Source of the DNA: Streptomyces sp. NBC_01298
GTDB lineage: Bacteria > Actinomycetota > Actinomycetes > Streptomycetales > Streptomycetaceae
Reading direction: 5' to 3'
Assembly (NCBI RefSeq): GCF_035978755.1
Contig: NZ_CP108414.1
Span: 5,394,001-5,458,000, forward strand
Length of the DNA: 64,000 nucleotides
The first letter of the stretch is position 1; every line of letters begins with the position of its first letter. Made by a program: the position numbers and the translations under genes. The notes beneath the pieces were generated by a model that was given only the letters and a program-made list of their open reading frames with translations, was not told the DNA's origin and did no database searches. Shown here one piece after another: positions 33,590 through 41,992 of this stretch.

Positions 33590-35860
33590 ATGACTGCCAC
33601 CCCTGCGGAAACCACGAAGAACGGCGAGGCCTGGAACGGCTTCAAGGGCGGTCTGTGGCGCGACGCCGTCGACGTCCGCGACTTCATCCAGCAGAACTAC
33701 ACGCCGTACGAGGGTGACGACACCTTCCTCGCCGGCCCCACCGAGCGCACCACCGCCGTGTGGAAGGCGATCACGGACAAGTTCCCGGAGGAGCGCGAGA
33801 AGGGCGTCTACGACGTCTCGTACGACATCCCGTCGTCGATCACCGCGCACGCCCCCGGCTACATCGACCGCGACAAGGACCTGATCGTCGGCCTCCAGAC
33901 GGACGCCCCGCTCAAGCGCGCGATCATGCCCTACGGCGGCTGGCGCATGGTCGCCGGCGCGCTGGAGACCTACGGCTACCCGGTCTCCGACGACCTGGAG
34001 AAGGTCTTCACGGAGTACCGCAAGACCCACAACGCCGGTGTCTTCGACGCGTACACCCCCGACATCCGCGCCGCCCGCAAGGCCGGCATCGTGACCGGTC
34101 TGCCGGACGCGTACGGCCGCGGCCGCATCATCGGCGACTACCGCCGCGTGTCGCTCTACGGTGTCGACCGCCTCATCGCCGTCAAGAAGGAGGAGAAGGA
34201 GGAGATCAACTCCCTCCCCGCGGGCAACCGCTCGCTGGAGGAGACGATCCGCCTGCGCGAGGAGCTCTCCGAGCAGATCCGCGCCCTCGCCGAGCTCAAG
34301 GCGATGGCCGCCTCCTACGGGTATGACATCTCCGGCCCGGCCACCACCGGCCGCGAGGCCATCCAGTGGCTGTACTTCGCGTACCTGGCCGCCGTGAAGG
34401 AGCAGAACGGCGCGGCCATGTCGCTCGGCCGCACCTCCACCTTCATCGACGTCTACCTCCAGCGCGACATCGAGGCCGGCATCCTCACCGAGGAGCAGGC
34501 CCAGGAGCTGGTCGACGACTTCATCATCAAGCTCCGCATCGTCCGCTTCCTGCGCACCCCGGAGTACGACGAGCTCTTCTCCGGCGACCCCACCTGGGTC
34601 ACCGAGTCGATCGCCGGCATGGGCGAGGACGGCCGTCCGCTGGTCACCAAGACCTCGTTCCGCTACCTCCACACCCTCTACAACCTCGGCCCGGCCCCCG
34701 AGCCGAACATGACCGTCTTCTGGTCGCCCCAGCTGCCGCAGGGCTTCAAGGAGTTCTGCGCCCGGGTCTCCATCGACACCTCCTCGGTGCAGTACGAGTC
34801 CGACGAGCTGATGCGCCCGCGCTTCGGCGACGACACCGCCATCGCCTGCTGCGTCTCGGCGATGCCGGTCGGCAAGCAGATGCAGTTCTTCGGCGCCCGC
34901 GTGAACGTCGCCAAGACGCTGCTGTACGCGATCAACGGCGGCCGGGACGAGAAGTCCGGTGCCCAGGTCGGCCCGTCCACCGGCGCCCTCACCTCCGACG
35001 TGCTGGACTACGACGAGGTCATGGCGAAGTTCGACGAGCAGATGGAATGGCTCGCCGACACCTACGTCCACGCCCTGAACGTCATCCACTACATGCACGA
35101 CAAGTACGCCTACGAGCGCATCGAGATGGCGCTCCACGACCGCGACGTGCGCCGCACCATGGCCTGTGGCATCGCCGGCCTCTCGGTCGCCGCCGACTCG
35201 CTGGCCGCCATCAAGTACGCCAAGGTCACCGCCGTGCGCGACGAGACCGGCCTCGCCACCGACTACACCATCGACGGCGACTACCCGGCGTACGGCAACA
35301 ACGACGACCGTGTCGACTCGATCGCCGTCTGGCTGGTCGAGGAGTTCATGAAGAAGATCCGCAAGCACCCCACGTACCGCGAGGCCGAGCACACCCAGTC
35401 GGTGCTGACCATCACCTCGAACGTGGTCTACGGCAAGAAGACCGGCAACACGCCGGACGGACGCCGCGCCGGCGAGCCCTTCTCCCCGGGCGCCAACCCG
35501 ATGAACGGCCGCGACACCCACGGCTACGTCACCTCGGCGCTGTCGGTCGCGAAGCTCCCGTACGAGGACGCCGAGGACGGCATCTCGCTGACCAACACCG
35601 TCACCCCCGACGGCCTGGGCCGCACCCCCGAGGAGCGGATCAAGAACCTGGCCGGCGTCCTCGACGGCTACATGGCGGTCGACGGCTTCCACATGAACGT
35701 GAACGTGCTCAACCGCGACACGCTCATGGACGCCATGGAGCACCCGGAGAACTACCCGCAGCTCACCATCCGCGTCAGCGGATACGCGGTGAACTTCGTC
35801 CGCCTCACGCGCGCTCAGCAGCTCGACGTGCTGAACCGCACCTTCCACGGCTCTCTCTGA
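33590..35860 (+). CDS. pflB: Pyruvate formate-lyase (formate C-acetyltransferase)
   Basis: This 756-residue glycyl radical enzyme cleaves pyruvate with CoA to acetyl-CoA and formate and is inactivated by oxygen. The catalytic cysteine pair is Cys420-Cys421 ([13 protein letters not shown]). The radical glycine is Gly731 in [17 protein letters not shown], close to Gly734 of the E. coli enzyme, and the length is also typical. Substrate-site motifs such as [20 protein letters not shown] and [17 protein letters not shown] are intact, so it looks functional. ATG 33590 has GGAAGG 8 nt upstream. The gene uses very regular C/G-ending codons, a sign of potentially high expression. A Rex operator lies upstream and its activase downstream. 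Confidence 0.97.
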   Translation: MTATPAETTKNGEAWNGFKGGLWRDAVDVRDFIQQNYTPYEGDDTFLAGPTERTTAVWKAITDKFPEEREKGVYDVSYDIPSSITAHAPGYIDRDKDLIVGLQTDAPLKRAIMPYGGWRMVAGALETYGYPVSDDLEKVFTEYRKTHNAGVFDAYTPDIRAARKAGIVTGLPDAYGRGRIIGDYRRVSLYGVDRLIAVKKEEKEEINSLPAGNRSLEETIRLREELSEQIRALAELKAMAASYGYDISGPATTGREAIQWLYFAYLAAVKEQNGAAMSLGRTSTFIDVYLQRDIEAGILTEEQAQELVDDFIIKLRIVRFLRTPEYDELFSGDPTWVTESIAGMGEDGRPLVTKTSFRYLHTLYNLGPAPEPNMTVFWSPQLPQGFKEFCARVSIDTSSVQYESDELMRPRFGDDTAIACCVSAMPVGKQMQFFGARVNVAKTLLYAINGGRDEKSGAQVGPSTGALTSDVLDYDEVMAKFDEQMEWLADTYVHALNVIHYMHDKYAYERIEMALHDRDVRRTMACGIAGLSVAADSLAAIKYAKVTAVRDETGLATDYTIDGDYPAYGNNDDRVDSIAVWLVEEFMKKIRKHPTYREAEHTQSVLTITSNVVYGKKTGNTPDGRRAGEPFSPGANPMNGRDTHGYVTSALSVAKLPYEDAEDGISLTNTVTPDGLGRTPEERIKNLAGVLDGYMAVDGFHMNVNVLNRDTLMDAMEHPENYPQLTIRVSGYAVNFVRLTRAQQLDVLNRTFHGSL

Positions 35861-35882
35861 CCCTTACGAGAGCCCACGAGCA

Positions 35883-35926
35883 CGCGCGGCCCGGGGCCGG
35901 CCCTCACCCGGCCCCGGGACCGCGCG
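35883..35926 (+). terminator. Very strong stem-loop between pflB and pflA
   Basis: Arms 35890-35900 and 35908-35918 (11 bp) continue after one unpaired A (35919) into a second 7-bp helix, 35883-35889 with 35920-35926. It starts 22 nt after the pflB stop and ends 43 nt before the activase start. It could partly terminate transcription or stabilise the pflB message, so that enzyme is made in excess over activase. Confidence 0.65.
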
Positions 35927-35969
35927 TCACCAGATCAGCCCACGGAATCTGGAAGCTGGAGCACCTGCC

Positions 35970-36797
35970 ATGACCGTCCTCTTCGGTACGAGCCTCCCCG
36001 TCGGCCATGCCAACGCGATCAGCGTGAGCGCCGGCCAGACGCCCGCCGCCGCCGCGACGCAGCGGCCGAGCGAGGGCACGGTGCACTCCTGGGACCTGTC
36101 CACCGGGGTCGACGGCCCCGGGACCCGGTTCGTGACCTTCCTGTCCGGCTGCCCGCTGACCTGCCTGTACTGCCACAACCCCGACACCATGCGGATGCGC
36201 AACGGCAAGCGCACCTCGGCCGACGACGTCATCGCCGAAGCCCGCAAGTACACCAAGTTCATCTCCGCCTCCGGGGGCGGTGCCACCATCTCCGGCGGCG
36301 AACCGCTGCTCCAGCCCGTCTTCGCGGGCGAACTGCTGCACCGGATGAAGAACGACCTCGGACTGCACACCGCGCTGGACACCTCCGGCTTCCTCGGGGC
36401 CCGCGCCACCGACGCGCTGCTGCGCGACGTGGACCTGGTGCTCCTGGACATCAAGTCCTGGGACCGCGAGACGTACAAGAAGGTGACCGGCCGCCCGCTG
36501 GAGCCGACCCTGGACTTCGCCCGCCGCCTCGCCGACCTCGGCAAGGAGGTGCACCTGCGGTTCGTGCTCGTGCCGGGACTGACCGACGCCCGGGAGAACA
36601 TCGAGGGCGTCGCCGCCTTCGCGGGCGCACTCGACAACATCTCGCGGGTCGACGTACTGCCCTTCCACAAGCTAGGCGAGAGCAAGTGGGAGGCGCTCGA
36701 CATGAAGTTCACCCTCCACGACACGCCGTCGCCGACCGCCGCACAGGTCGCCGAGGCGAAGGCGATCTTCGCCGCGCAGGGACTGAACGCGGTCTGA
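35970..36797 (+). CDS. pflA: Pyruvate formate-lyase activating enzyme (radical SAM)
   Basis: This 275-residue enzyme uses S-adenosylmethionine and a [4Fe-4S] cluster to place the glycyl radical on the lyase. The cluster motif CPLTCLYC gives Cys61, Cys65 and Cys68 (C-x3-C-x2-C), followed by ISGGEPLLQP, DTSGFLG, VDLVLLDIKSW and VDVLPFHKLGESKW, all standard for PflA. An N-terminal extension of about 35 residues before TVHSWDLSTGVDGPG has no known role. Lying next to pflB with nothing else between, it should serve that enzyme. Confidence 0.96.
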   Translation: MTVLFGTSLPVGHANAISVSAGQTPAAAATQRPSEGTVHSWDLSTGVDGPGTRFVTFLSGCPLTCLYCHNPDTMRMRNGKRTSADDVIAEARKYTKFISASGGGATISGGEPLLQPVFAGELLHRMKNDLGLHTALDTSGFLGARATDALLRDVDLVLLDIKSWDRETYKKVTGRPLEPTLDFARRLADLGKEVHLRFVLVPGLTDARENIEGVAAFAGALDNISRVDVLPFHKLGESKWEALDMKFTLHDTPSPTAAQVAEAKAIFAAQGLNAV

Positions 36798-36801
36798 GGC
36801 C

Positions 36802-36834
36802 CGGGACCTCTCTACGGGACCTCCCTACGGGTCC
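36802..36834 (+). repeat. 13-bp direct repeats upstream of nitrate reductase operon
   Basis: cgggacctctcta (36802-36814) is repeated as cgggacctcccta (36815-36827), with a third partial copy cgggtcc. The array starts 4 nt after the activase stop and about 80 nt before the next operon, so it could be a regulator binding array. Confidence 0.6.
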
Positions 36835-36901
36835 GCCCGCGCCTCACTCGAACAGCGCACCCATAAGCTCCGCATAACGGGCCGAATCGGTACAGAACAC
36901 C

Positions 36902-36907
36902 TAGCGT
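36902..36907 (+). promoter_or_regulatory. Possible -10 box for a leaderless nitrate reductase operon transcript
   Basis: TAGCGT lies 6 nt before the GTG start at 36914, the usual geometry of leaderless Streptomyces transcripts. No ribosome binding site precedes that GTG. A matching -35 element is not obvious. Confidence 0.35.
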
Positions 36908-36913
36908 GGTGCT

Positions 36914-38008
36914 GTGTCCGAGCCCTCAGATGTCATCGACGCCGCGCCGCCCCCACCGGCGCCCGAGACCCCGCCGCCGGCCGGGCGGTCCGTCACCGCA
37001 CGGGCCACCCTGGCCGGCACCGTCGTCTCGCTCCTGCTCATCCTCGCGATCGTGCTCGGCAGCCGACTGCTGCGGGACTTCGACTCGGCCCTGCTGCCGT
37101 ACGCCGTCGCCACCGTCTTCCTGGCCTTCGGCGTGGCCTACCGGTACACCGTGTGGGTCTCGGCCCCCGGTGCGCGGCGCCTCTTCAAGAAGGGCATCGG
37201 CAGCTTCTGGTCGGTGGAGAACTTCCGCAAGGCGCCCACCGCCCTGCCGAAGATGATCGCCACCTACCTCGGCTTCCAGAAGTTCCTCGGCGCCCGCTCG
37301 CGCCCCCGCTGGATCGCGCACCAGCTGATGTTCTGGGGCTGCCTCCTGGCCGCGGCCATCACCTTCCCGCTGACCTGGGGCTGGTTCACCTTCACCTCGG
37401 AGAGCGGCGCGGGCCCCGGCTACGACATGCGGATCTGGGGCATCAAGGTCCTCGGCTTCGACGCGCTCAGCGTCCTGGGCTGGCTGATGTTCCACGGCCT
37501 GGACATCGCCGCCGTCCTGGTCATCCCCGGCGCCTCGTACTTCCTGTACCGGCGGATGAAGGACCGCGGCGCCATGACCGGCCAGCGCTTCGCCTACGAC
37601 CTGCTGCCGCTGATCTGTCTGATCGTCATCTCCGTGACGGGTCTGCTGCTGACCTTCTCCTCGATCTTCCTGCACGGCGGCGGATACGAGTTCCTCGCGA
37701 TCCTGCACATGGTGTCGGTGGTGTTCACCCTCATCTACATCCCGTTCGGGAAGTTCTTCCACATCGTCCAGCGCCCGGCCGCCGTCGGCATGCAGCTCTT
37801 CAAGTACACGGCCCGCCAGGACGAGCAGGTCTTCCTCTGCAAGCGCTGCGAGGAACCCATCGACACCGCCCCCTACGTGGAGAACCTGCGCGGCACGATG
37901 AAGGACCTGAAGCTCGACTTCGACGCCTGGGCCGAGTACTGCCCGCGCTGCAAGCGGGTCCTGCGCGGCAATGCCTACCTGACCCATGTCAAGAAGGGCT
38001 TCAAGTGA
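36914..38008 (+). CDS. b-type cytochrome-like membrane subunit with C-terminal zinc-ribbon-like cysteines
   Basis: This 364-residue protein has about five or six helices between residues 28 and 290. Candidate heme ligands within or beside helices are His in WIAHQLMFW, MFHGLDI, LAILHMVSV and KFFHIVQ, the number needed for two b hemes as in NarI/HdrE-type quinol oxidases. A soluble C-terminus carries CKRCEE and CPRCKR, a likely metal site. It would pass quinol electrons to the nitrate reductase encoded next, with which its stop overlaps as GTGA. I recognise the layout, not a named family. Confidence 0.75.
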   Translation: MSEPSDVIDAAPPPPAPETPPPAGRSVTARATLAGTVVSLLLILAIVLGSRLLRDFDSALLPYAVATVFLAFGVAYRYTVWVSAPGARRLFKKGIGSFWSVENFRKAPTALPKMIATYLGFQKFLGARSRPRWIAHQLMFWGCLLAAAITFPLTWGWFTFTSESGAGPGYDMRIWGIKVLGFDALSVLGWLMFHGLDIAAVLVIPGASYFLYRRMKDRGAMTGQRFAYDLLPLICLIVISVTGLLLTFSSIFLHGGGYEFLAILHMVSVVFTLIYIPFGKFFHIVQRPAAVGMQLFKYTARQDEQVFLCKRCEEPIDTAPYVENLRGTMKDLKLDFDAWAEYCPRCKRVLRGNAYLTHVKKGFK

Positions 38009-40341
38009 CCGCGACCGACCCGGGCAGGGCCGCGGCCCGGCCCGCACCCGTGCCCGTCTCCATCGACCCCTCCATCGCCCCGCCCGGCACCCGCAACTTC
38101 CGCGACGCCGGAGGCATCCCCGCCGACCAGTGGCACGCCGACCAGAACGGCGAAACCCTGGTCCCCACCCACTGCTGCTTCTGCGGGGTGCAGTGCGGGA
38201 TGTACCTGCGCGTGGACAAGGGCGGCAAGGTCTTCGGCGTGGAACCCCGCAACCACGACATCAACCGGATGCGGCTGTGCCCCAAGGGCATCAACGCCTA
38301 CCAGCAGGTCAACCACCCCGACCGGCTGACCGCCCCGCTGATGCGGCGCTCCCGGGACGAGGAGTTCAAGGAGTGCTCCTGGGACGAGGCCCTGGACTTC
38401 ACCGTCTCCGAGATCCGGCGCATCCAGGAGGCCCACGGCAACGACGCCTTCGGGCTGCTCGGCGGAGCCAGCCTGTTCTCCGAGAAGACCTACCTGGTCG
38501 GCAAGTTCGCCCGGGTCGCGCTGAAGTCCAAGCACGTCGACTACAACGGCCGCCTGTGCATGGTCAGCGCCGCCGGAGCCAACAAGCTCGCCTTCGGCAT
38601 CGACCGGGCCGGCAACCCCTTCTCCGACATCCTCCTCACCGACTGCCTGCTCATCGCCGGGTCGAACGTGGGGGAGTGCTTCCCCGTGATGACCCAGTAC
38701 CTGTGGGGTGCGCGGGACCGCGGCGCCTCGCTGATCGTGATCGACCCGCGCGAGACGGCCATCGCCCGCACCGCCGACATCCACGTCGCGCTCAAGCCCG
38801 GCACCGACTCGGCCTTCTTCAACGCCGTACTGAACGTGGTCATCGCCGAAGGCCTCACCGACGAGGCCTACATCGCCGCGCACACCACCGGCTGGGAAGA
38901 GGTCAAGAAGACCGTCGCCGAGTACCCGCCGTCGCGCTCCGCGGAGATCTGCGGGGTGCCCGCCTCGCAGATCGTCCAGGTGGCACGCGTCTTCGCCGGC
39001 GCGGACAAGGCCATGGCCTGGCACGCCCGCGGCATCGAGCACCACTCCCAGGGCGTCGAGAACTGCCTGTCCGTGATCAACCTGTGCGTGGCCACCGGCC
39101 ACATCGGCAAGCCCGGCGCCGGCTACGGCACCATCACCGGGCAGGGCAACGGACAGGGCGGCCGCGAGCACGGCCAGAAGTCCGACATGCTGCCCGGCGG
39201 CCGCTCCATCACCAACCCGGAGCACCGCAAGCAGATCTGCCAGATCTGGGGCATCGAGGAGTCCGAACTCCCCACCGCCGGCACCTCCATGATGGAGATG
39301 GTCTGGCAGATGCAGCGCAAGGAGATCCGCGGCCTCATCGGCATCTGCAACAACCCCTTCGTCTCCCTCCCCAACTACGCGGTGGTCAAGGACGGCTACG
39401 ACACCGCCGAGTTCCACGCCCAGTTCGACTTCTTCCTCTCCGAGACCGCGGCCAACGCCCACGTGGTCTTCCCCGTCACCACCTGGGCCGAGGACGAGGG
39501 CGTGATGGCCAACGCCGAGGCCCGCGTGGTCAAGCACAACAAGGCCCAGGATCCCCCCGCCGGGGTGCGCACCGACACCTGGGTCATCTGCGAACTCGCC
39601 AGGCGGCTCGGCGCCGGGAAGCACTTCGAGTTCCCCGGCTCCCGCGAGGTGTTCGAGGAGCTGCGCGTCGCCTCCGCCGGCACGGTCAACGACTACTACG
39701 GCATCACCTACGACCGGCTCGACGAGACCGGCGGGATCGCCTGGCCCTGCCCCTCCACCGAGCACCCGGGCACCCCCCGGCTGTTCGAGGACGGCAGGAC
39801 CTACCACCCCGACGGGAAGATCCACATGCAGGTCGTCGAATGGCATGCGCCCATGGACGCCTACACCGAGGAGTACCCCCTCTCCCTCACCACCGGCCGC
39901 ACCGTCGCGCACTTCCTCTCCGGCAACCAGACCCGTCGGCTCGGCGCCCTCGTCGAGCAGACCCCCCGCCCCTGGGTGGAGGTCCACCCCTCGCACGGCT
40001 TCCGCAACGGCGACCCGGTACGGGTGGTCACCCGGCGCGGCAGCGAGGTGTTCCCGGCCCTGGTCACCGAGGCGATCCGCCCCGACACCGTCTTCATCCC
40101 GTACCACTGGCCGGTCCCGACGTCCGCGAACGCCCTGACCATCGACGCCCTCGACCCCCGCTCGAAGATCCCCGAGTACAAGGTCTGCGCCGCCCGGATC
40201 GAGGCCGCCGAGCGGGTCGACGAGGTGCCCGCCCCGCCCACCCCGCCGGGTCGTGAGGCCTATCCGGAGACCCAGGTCTCCCGCACCGACCCCCTGCCGC
40301 CCACAGCCCCCCAGGGCCGTGGCACGGCGGAGAGGAGCTGA
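38005..40341 (+). CDS. Molybdopterin nitrate reductase catalytic subunit (NasA/NarB-like)
   Basis: This 778-residue member of the DMSO reductase superfamily has an N-terminal [4Fe-4S] site (Cys57-x2-Cys60-x3-Cys64 and Cys92). The likely molybdenum ligand is Cys185 in NGRLCMVSAAG. NGRLCM and GQGNGQGGREHGQ ... NPEHRKQ match assimilatory or periplasmic-type nitrate reductases. Formate dehydrogenases instead have Cys/Sec followed by His. There is no Tat signal, so it should be cytoplasmic, which fits the NarK transporter at the operon end. GTG 38005 overlaps the preceding stop. Substrate assignment is inference from motifs plus two flanking NarK genes. Confidence 0.85.
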   Translation: MTATDPGRAAARPAPVPVSIDPSIAPPGTRNFRDAGGIPADQWHADQNGETLVPTHCCFCGVQCGMYLRVDKGGKVFGVEPRNHDINRMRLCPKGINAYQQVNHPDRLTAPLMRRSRDEEFKECSWDEALDFTVSEIRRIQEAHGNDAFGLLGGASLFSEKTYLVGKFARVALKSKHVDYNGRLCMVSAAGANKLAFGIDRAGNPFSDILLTDCLLIAGSNVGECFPVMTQYLWGARDRGASLIVIDPRETAIARTADIHVALKPGTDSAFFNAVLNVVIAEGLTDEAYIAAHTTGWEEVKKTVAEYPPSRSAEICGVPASQIVQVARVFAGADKAMAWHARGIEHHSQGVENCLSVINLCVATGHIGKPGAGYGTITGQGNGQGGREHGQKSDMLPGGRSITNPEHRKQICQIWGIEESELPTAGTSMMEMVWQMQRKEIRGLIGICNNPFVSLPNYAVVKDGYDTAEFHAQFDFFLSETAANAHVVFPVTTWAEDEGVMANAEARVVKHNKAQDPPAGVRTDTWVICELARRLGAGKHFEFPGSREVFEELRVASAGTVNDYYGITYDRLDETGGIAWPCPSTEHPGTPRLFEDGRTYHPDGKIHMQVVEWHAPMDAYTEEYPLSLTTGRTVAHFLSGNQTRRLGALVEQTPRPWVEVHPSHGFRNGDPVRVVTRRGSEVFPALVTEAIRPDTVFIPYHWPVPTSANALTIDALDPRSKIPEYKVCAARIEAAERVDEVPAPPTPPGREAYPETQVSRTDPLPPTAPQGRGTAERS

Positions 40342-40347
40342 CCCGCC

Positions 40348-40947
40348 ATGATGGGCCGCACGATCTTCATCGACCCGGGTCGCTGCATCGGCTGCCAGGC
40401 GTGCGTCTCGGCCTGCCGCGAGTGCGATTCGCACCGTGGGAAGTCGATGATCCACCTCGACTACACCGAACCCGGCATGTCCGTCGCCTCCCTCCCCAGC
40501 GTCTGCATGCACTGCGAGGACCCGGTCGCACCCTGCGCCGAGGTCTGTCCCGCCGACGCGATCCTGGTGACCGCCGACGGGGTGGTCCAGCAGGCCGACA
40601 CCACCCGCTGCATCGGCTGCTCCAACTGCGTCAACGCCTGCCCCTTCGGCATCCCGAAGATCGACCTCCAGGCGAAGCTGCAGATGAAGTGCAACCTCTG
40701 CTACGACCGCACCGCCTACGGCCTCGCCCCGATGTGCGCGACCGTCTGCCCGACCGGGGCCCTCTTCTACGGAACCCTCGAAGAGCTCCAGGCGGAGCGC
40801 CCCGGGGTCCAGGTGGCCGACTCCTTCGTCTTCGGCGACGTCGTCGTCCAGACCGGGGTCGCCATGGTCGTCCCCGCCGACAAGGTCCAGTGGCCCGTCC
40901 CCGGCGGCCTCCCCGTCGTCGAGATCAACGGAAAGGACGTCCGGTGA
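40348..40947 (+). CDS. Four-cluster ferredoxin subunit (DmsB/NrfC-like)
   Basis: This 199-residue electron carrier has four cysteine groups for [4Fe-4S] clusters: CIGCQACVSAC, CMHCEDPVAPCAEVCP, CIGCSNCVNACP, and CNLCYDRTAYG followed by MCATVCP. This arrangement is that of the small subunit that wires DMSO-reductase-type enzymes to their membrane partner. It follows the catalytic gene by 6 nt with AGGAG, and its stop overlaps the Rieske start. Confidence 0.92.
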   Translation: MMGRTIFIDPGRCIGCQACVSACRECDSHRGKSMIHLDYTEPGMSVASLPSVCMHCEDPVAPCAEVCPADAILVTADGVVQQADTTRCIGCSNCVNACPFGIPKIDLQAKLQMKCNLCYDRTAYGLAPMCATVCPTGALFYGTLEELQAERPGVQVADSFVFGDVVVQTGVAMVVPADKVQWPVPGGLPVVEINGKDVR

Positions 40948-41627
40948 GCGTCACCGAGCAGCCCCCTCCACACCCAGGGCACCGGGGCGACGGCCCCGCG
41001 GACGGCGGCGCGGCCGCCGACGCCGCGATCGAGCAACTGCGCGACCGGATCAGCGCCGACTCCCTCACCACCCGCCGTGACTACCTGCGGATCGTCGCCA
41101 CCGTCTCCGGCGGCCTGGCCATCGGCGGTGTCGGCGTCGCCGCGGGCATCCTGCACCGGCACGGGGACAACGAGGGCCTGCCCGACCCGAAGAAGGTCGC
41201 CGACCTGCTGCCCCCCGGCCAGTCCGTGGCCTTCCGGTTCCCCGGCGAGGACGACCGGGCCCTGGCCGTGCGCCTCGGGGACGGCTCCCTCGTGGGCTAC
41301 TCCGCCGTCTGCACCCACCTGGCGTGCGGTGTGCTGTGGCGCGAGGACCGGGGCCCCGACGGGGAGCTGTACTGCCCCTGCCACGAGGGTGTCTTCGACG
41401 CCCGTACCGGCGAGGTGACGGCCGGTCCTCCGCCGCGCCCGCTGCCGCGGATCTACCTGACCGAGCAGGCCGACGGCAGCGTCTGGGCCGTGGCGACCGC
41501 CCGGTCGGGAGAGCAGGTGAAGGACGCGCTCTGCCGGCAGTTCGGCGACTCCCACCCGCAGGAGTCCGCCCGCCTGGGCTGCCCCGGCGCGGCCCGGGCC
41601 GGTACCACCGAGAGGAGGCCCACATGA
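40944..41627 (+). CDS. Rieske [2Fe-2S] protein with Tat-type N-terminal anchor
   Basis: This protein of about 227 residues binds a Rieske cluster through CTHLACG and CPCHEGVF (two Cys, two His). Near residue 44 the sequence TTRRDYLRIVATVSGG and a hydrophobic stretch match a twin-arginine signal that may stay as a membrane anchor, placing the cluster outside. It resembles Rieske subunits of quinol:acceptor complexes. It sits in an operon whose catalytic subunit appears cytoplasmic. GTG 40944 overlaps the previous stop as GTGA, and its own stop overlaps the next ATG. Confidence 0.9.
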   Translation: MSVTEQPPPHPGHRGDGPADGGAAADAAIEQLRDRISADSLTTRRDYLRIVATVSGGLAIGGVGVAAGILHRHGDNEGLPDPKKVADLLPPGQSVAFRFPGEDDRALAVRLGDGSLVGYSAVCTHLACGVLWREDRGPDGELYCPCHEGVFDARTGEVTAGPPPRPLPRIYLTEQADGSVWAVATARSGEQVKDALCRQFGDSHPQESARLGCPGAARAGTTERRPT

Positions 41628-41992
41628 GCGAGGCACCGCTGCCACCCCGCCCGGAGTACCACCCGGGCAGTGCCCAGCCACGGCTCAACCGGCCGGTGCG
41701 CGAGAGGTACCCGCAGATCCGCTCCACCAGCGGGTACGGGGACCCCCGGATCCGGCACACGGGCCCGGGCCCGGGAGCCGGCACCGAGCAGGAGCCCGAG
41801 CGCTCCTCCCGCCTCAACGCGCGCCTCGCCCTGGCGCTCACGGTCGTGATCGGCCAGCTCTGGGCGCTCACCGTGACCGTCAACGAGTGGATGAAGGGAA
41901 ACACCGGCACGGCCTGGTGGGGAGCGGGGTTCCTGATCCTGTCCTTCCTCGTCGTGATCGGACTGTGGCTCCTCGACCCGAAGGACCGATGA
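41624..41992 (+). CDS. Small membrane protein of the nitrate reductase operon
   Basis: This 122-residue protein has a polar, Pro/Arg-rich first half and two hydrophobic segments, about 67-88 (LNARLALALTVVIGQLWALTV) and 97-117 (WWGAGFLILSFLVVIGLWLL). I do not recognise the family. Its start (after GAGAGGAGG) and its stop both overlap neighbours as ATGA, so it is translated with the Rieske and NarK proteins. It may help assemble the membrane part of the complex. Confidence 0.75.
   Translation: MSEAPLPPRPEYHPGSAQPRLNRPVRERYPQIRSTSGYGDPRIRHTGPGPGAGTEQEPERSSRLNARLALALTVVIGQLWALTVTVNEWMKGNTGTAWWGAGFLILSFLVVIGLWLLDPKDR

Noticed and set aside
38005..40341. Formate dehydrogenase as identity of the molybdenum enzyme, suggested by nearby pyruvate formate-lyase
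   Set aside because: The Mo-ligand context is RLCM and the downstream NPEHR region matches nitrate reductases; the Cys/Sec-His pair of formate dehydrogenases is absent. Two NarK genes also favour nitrate.
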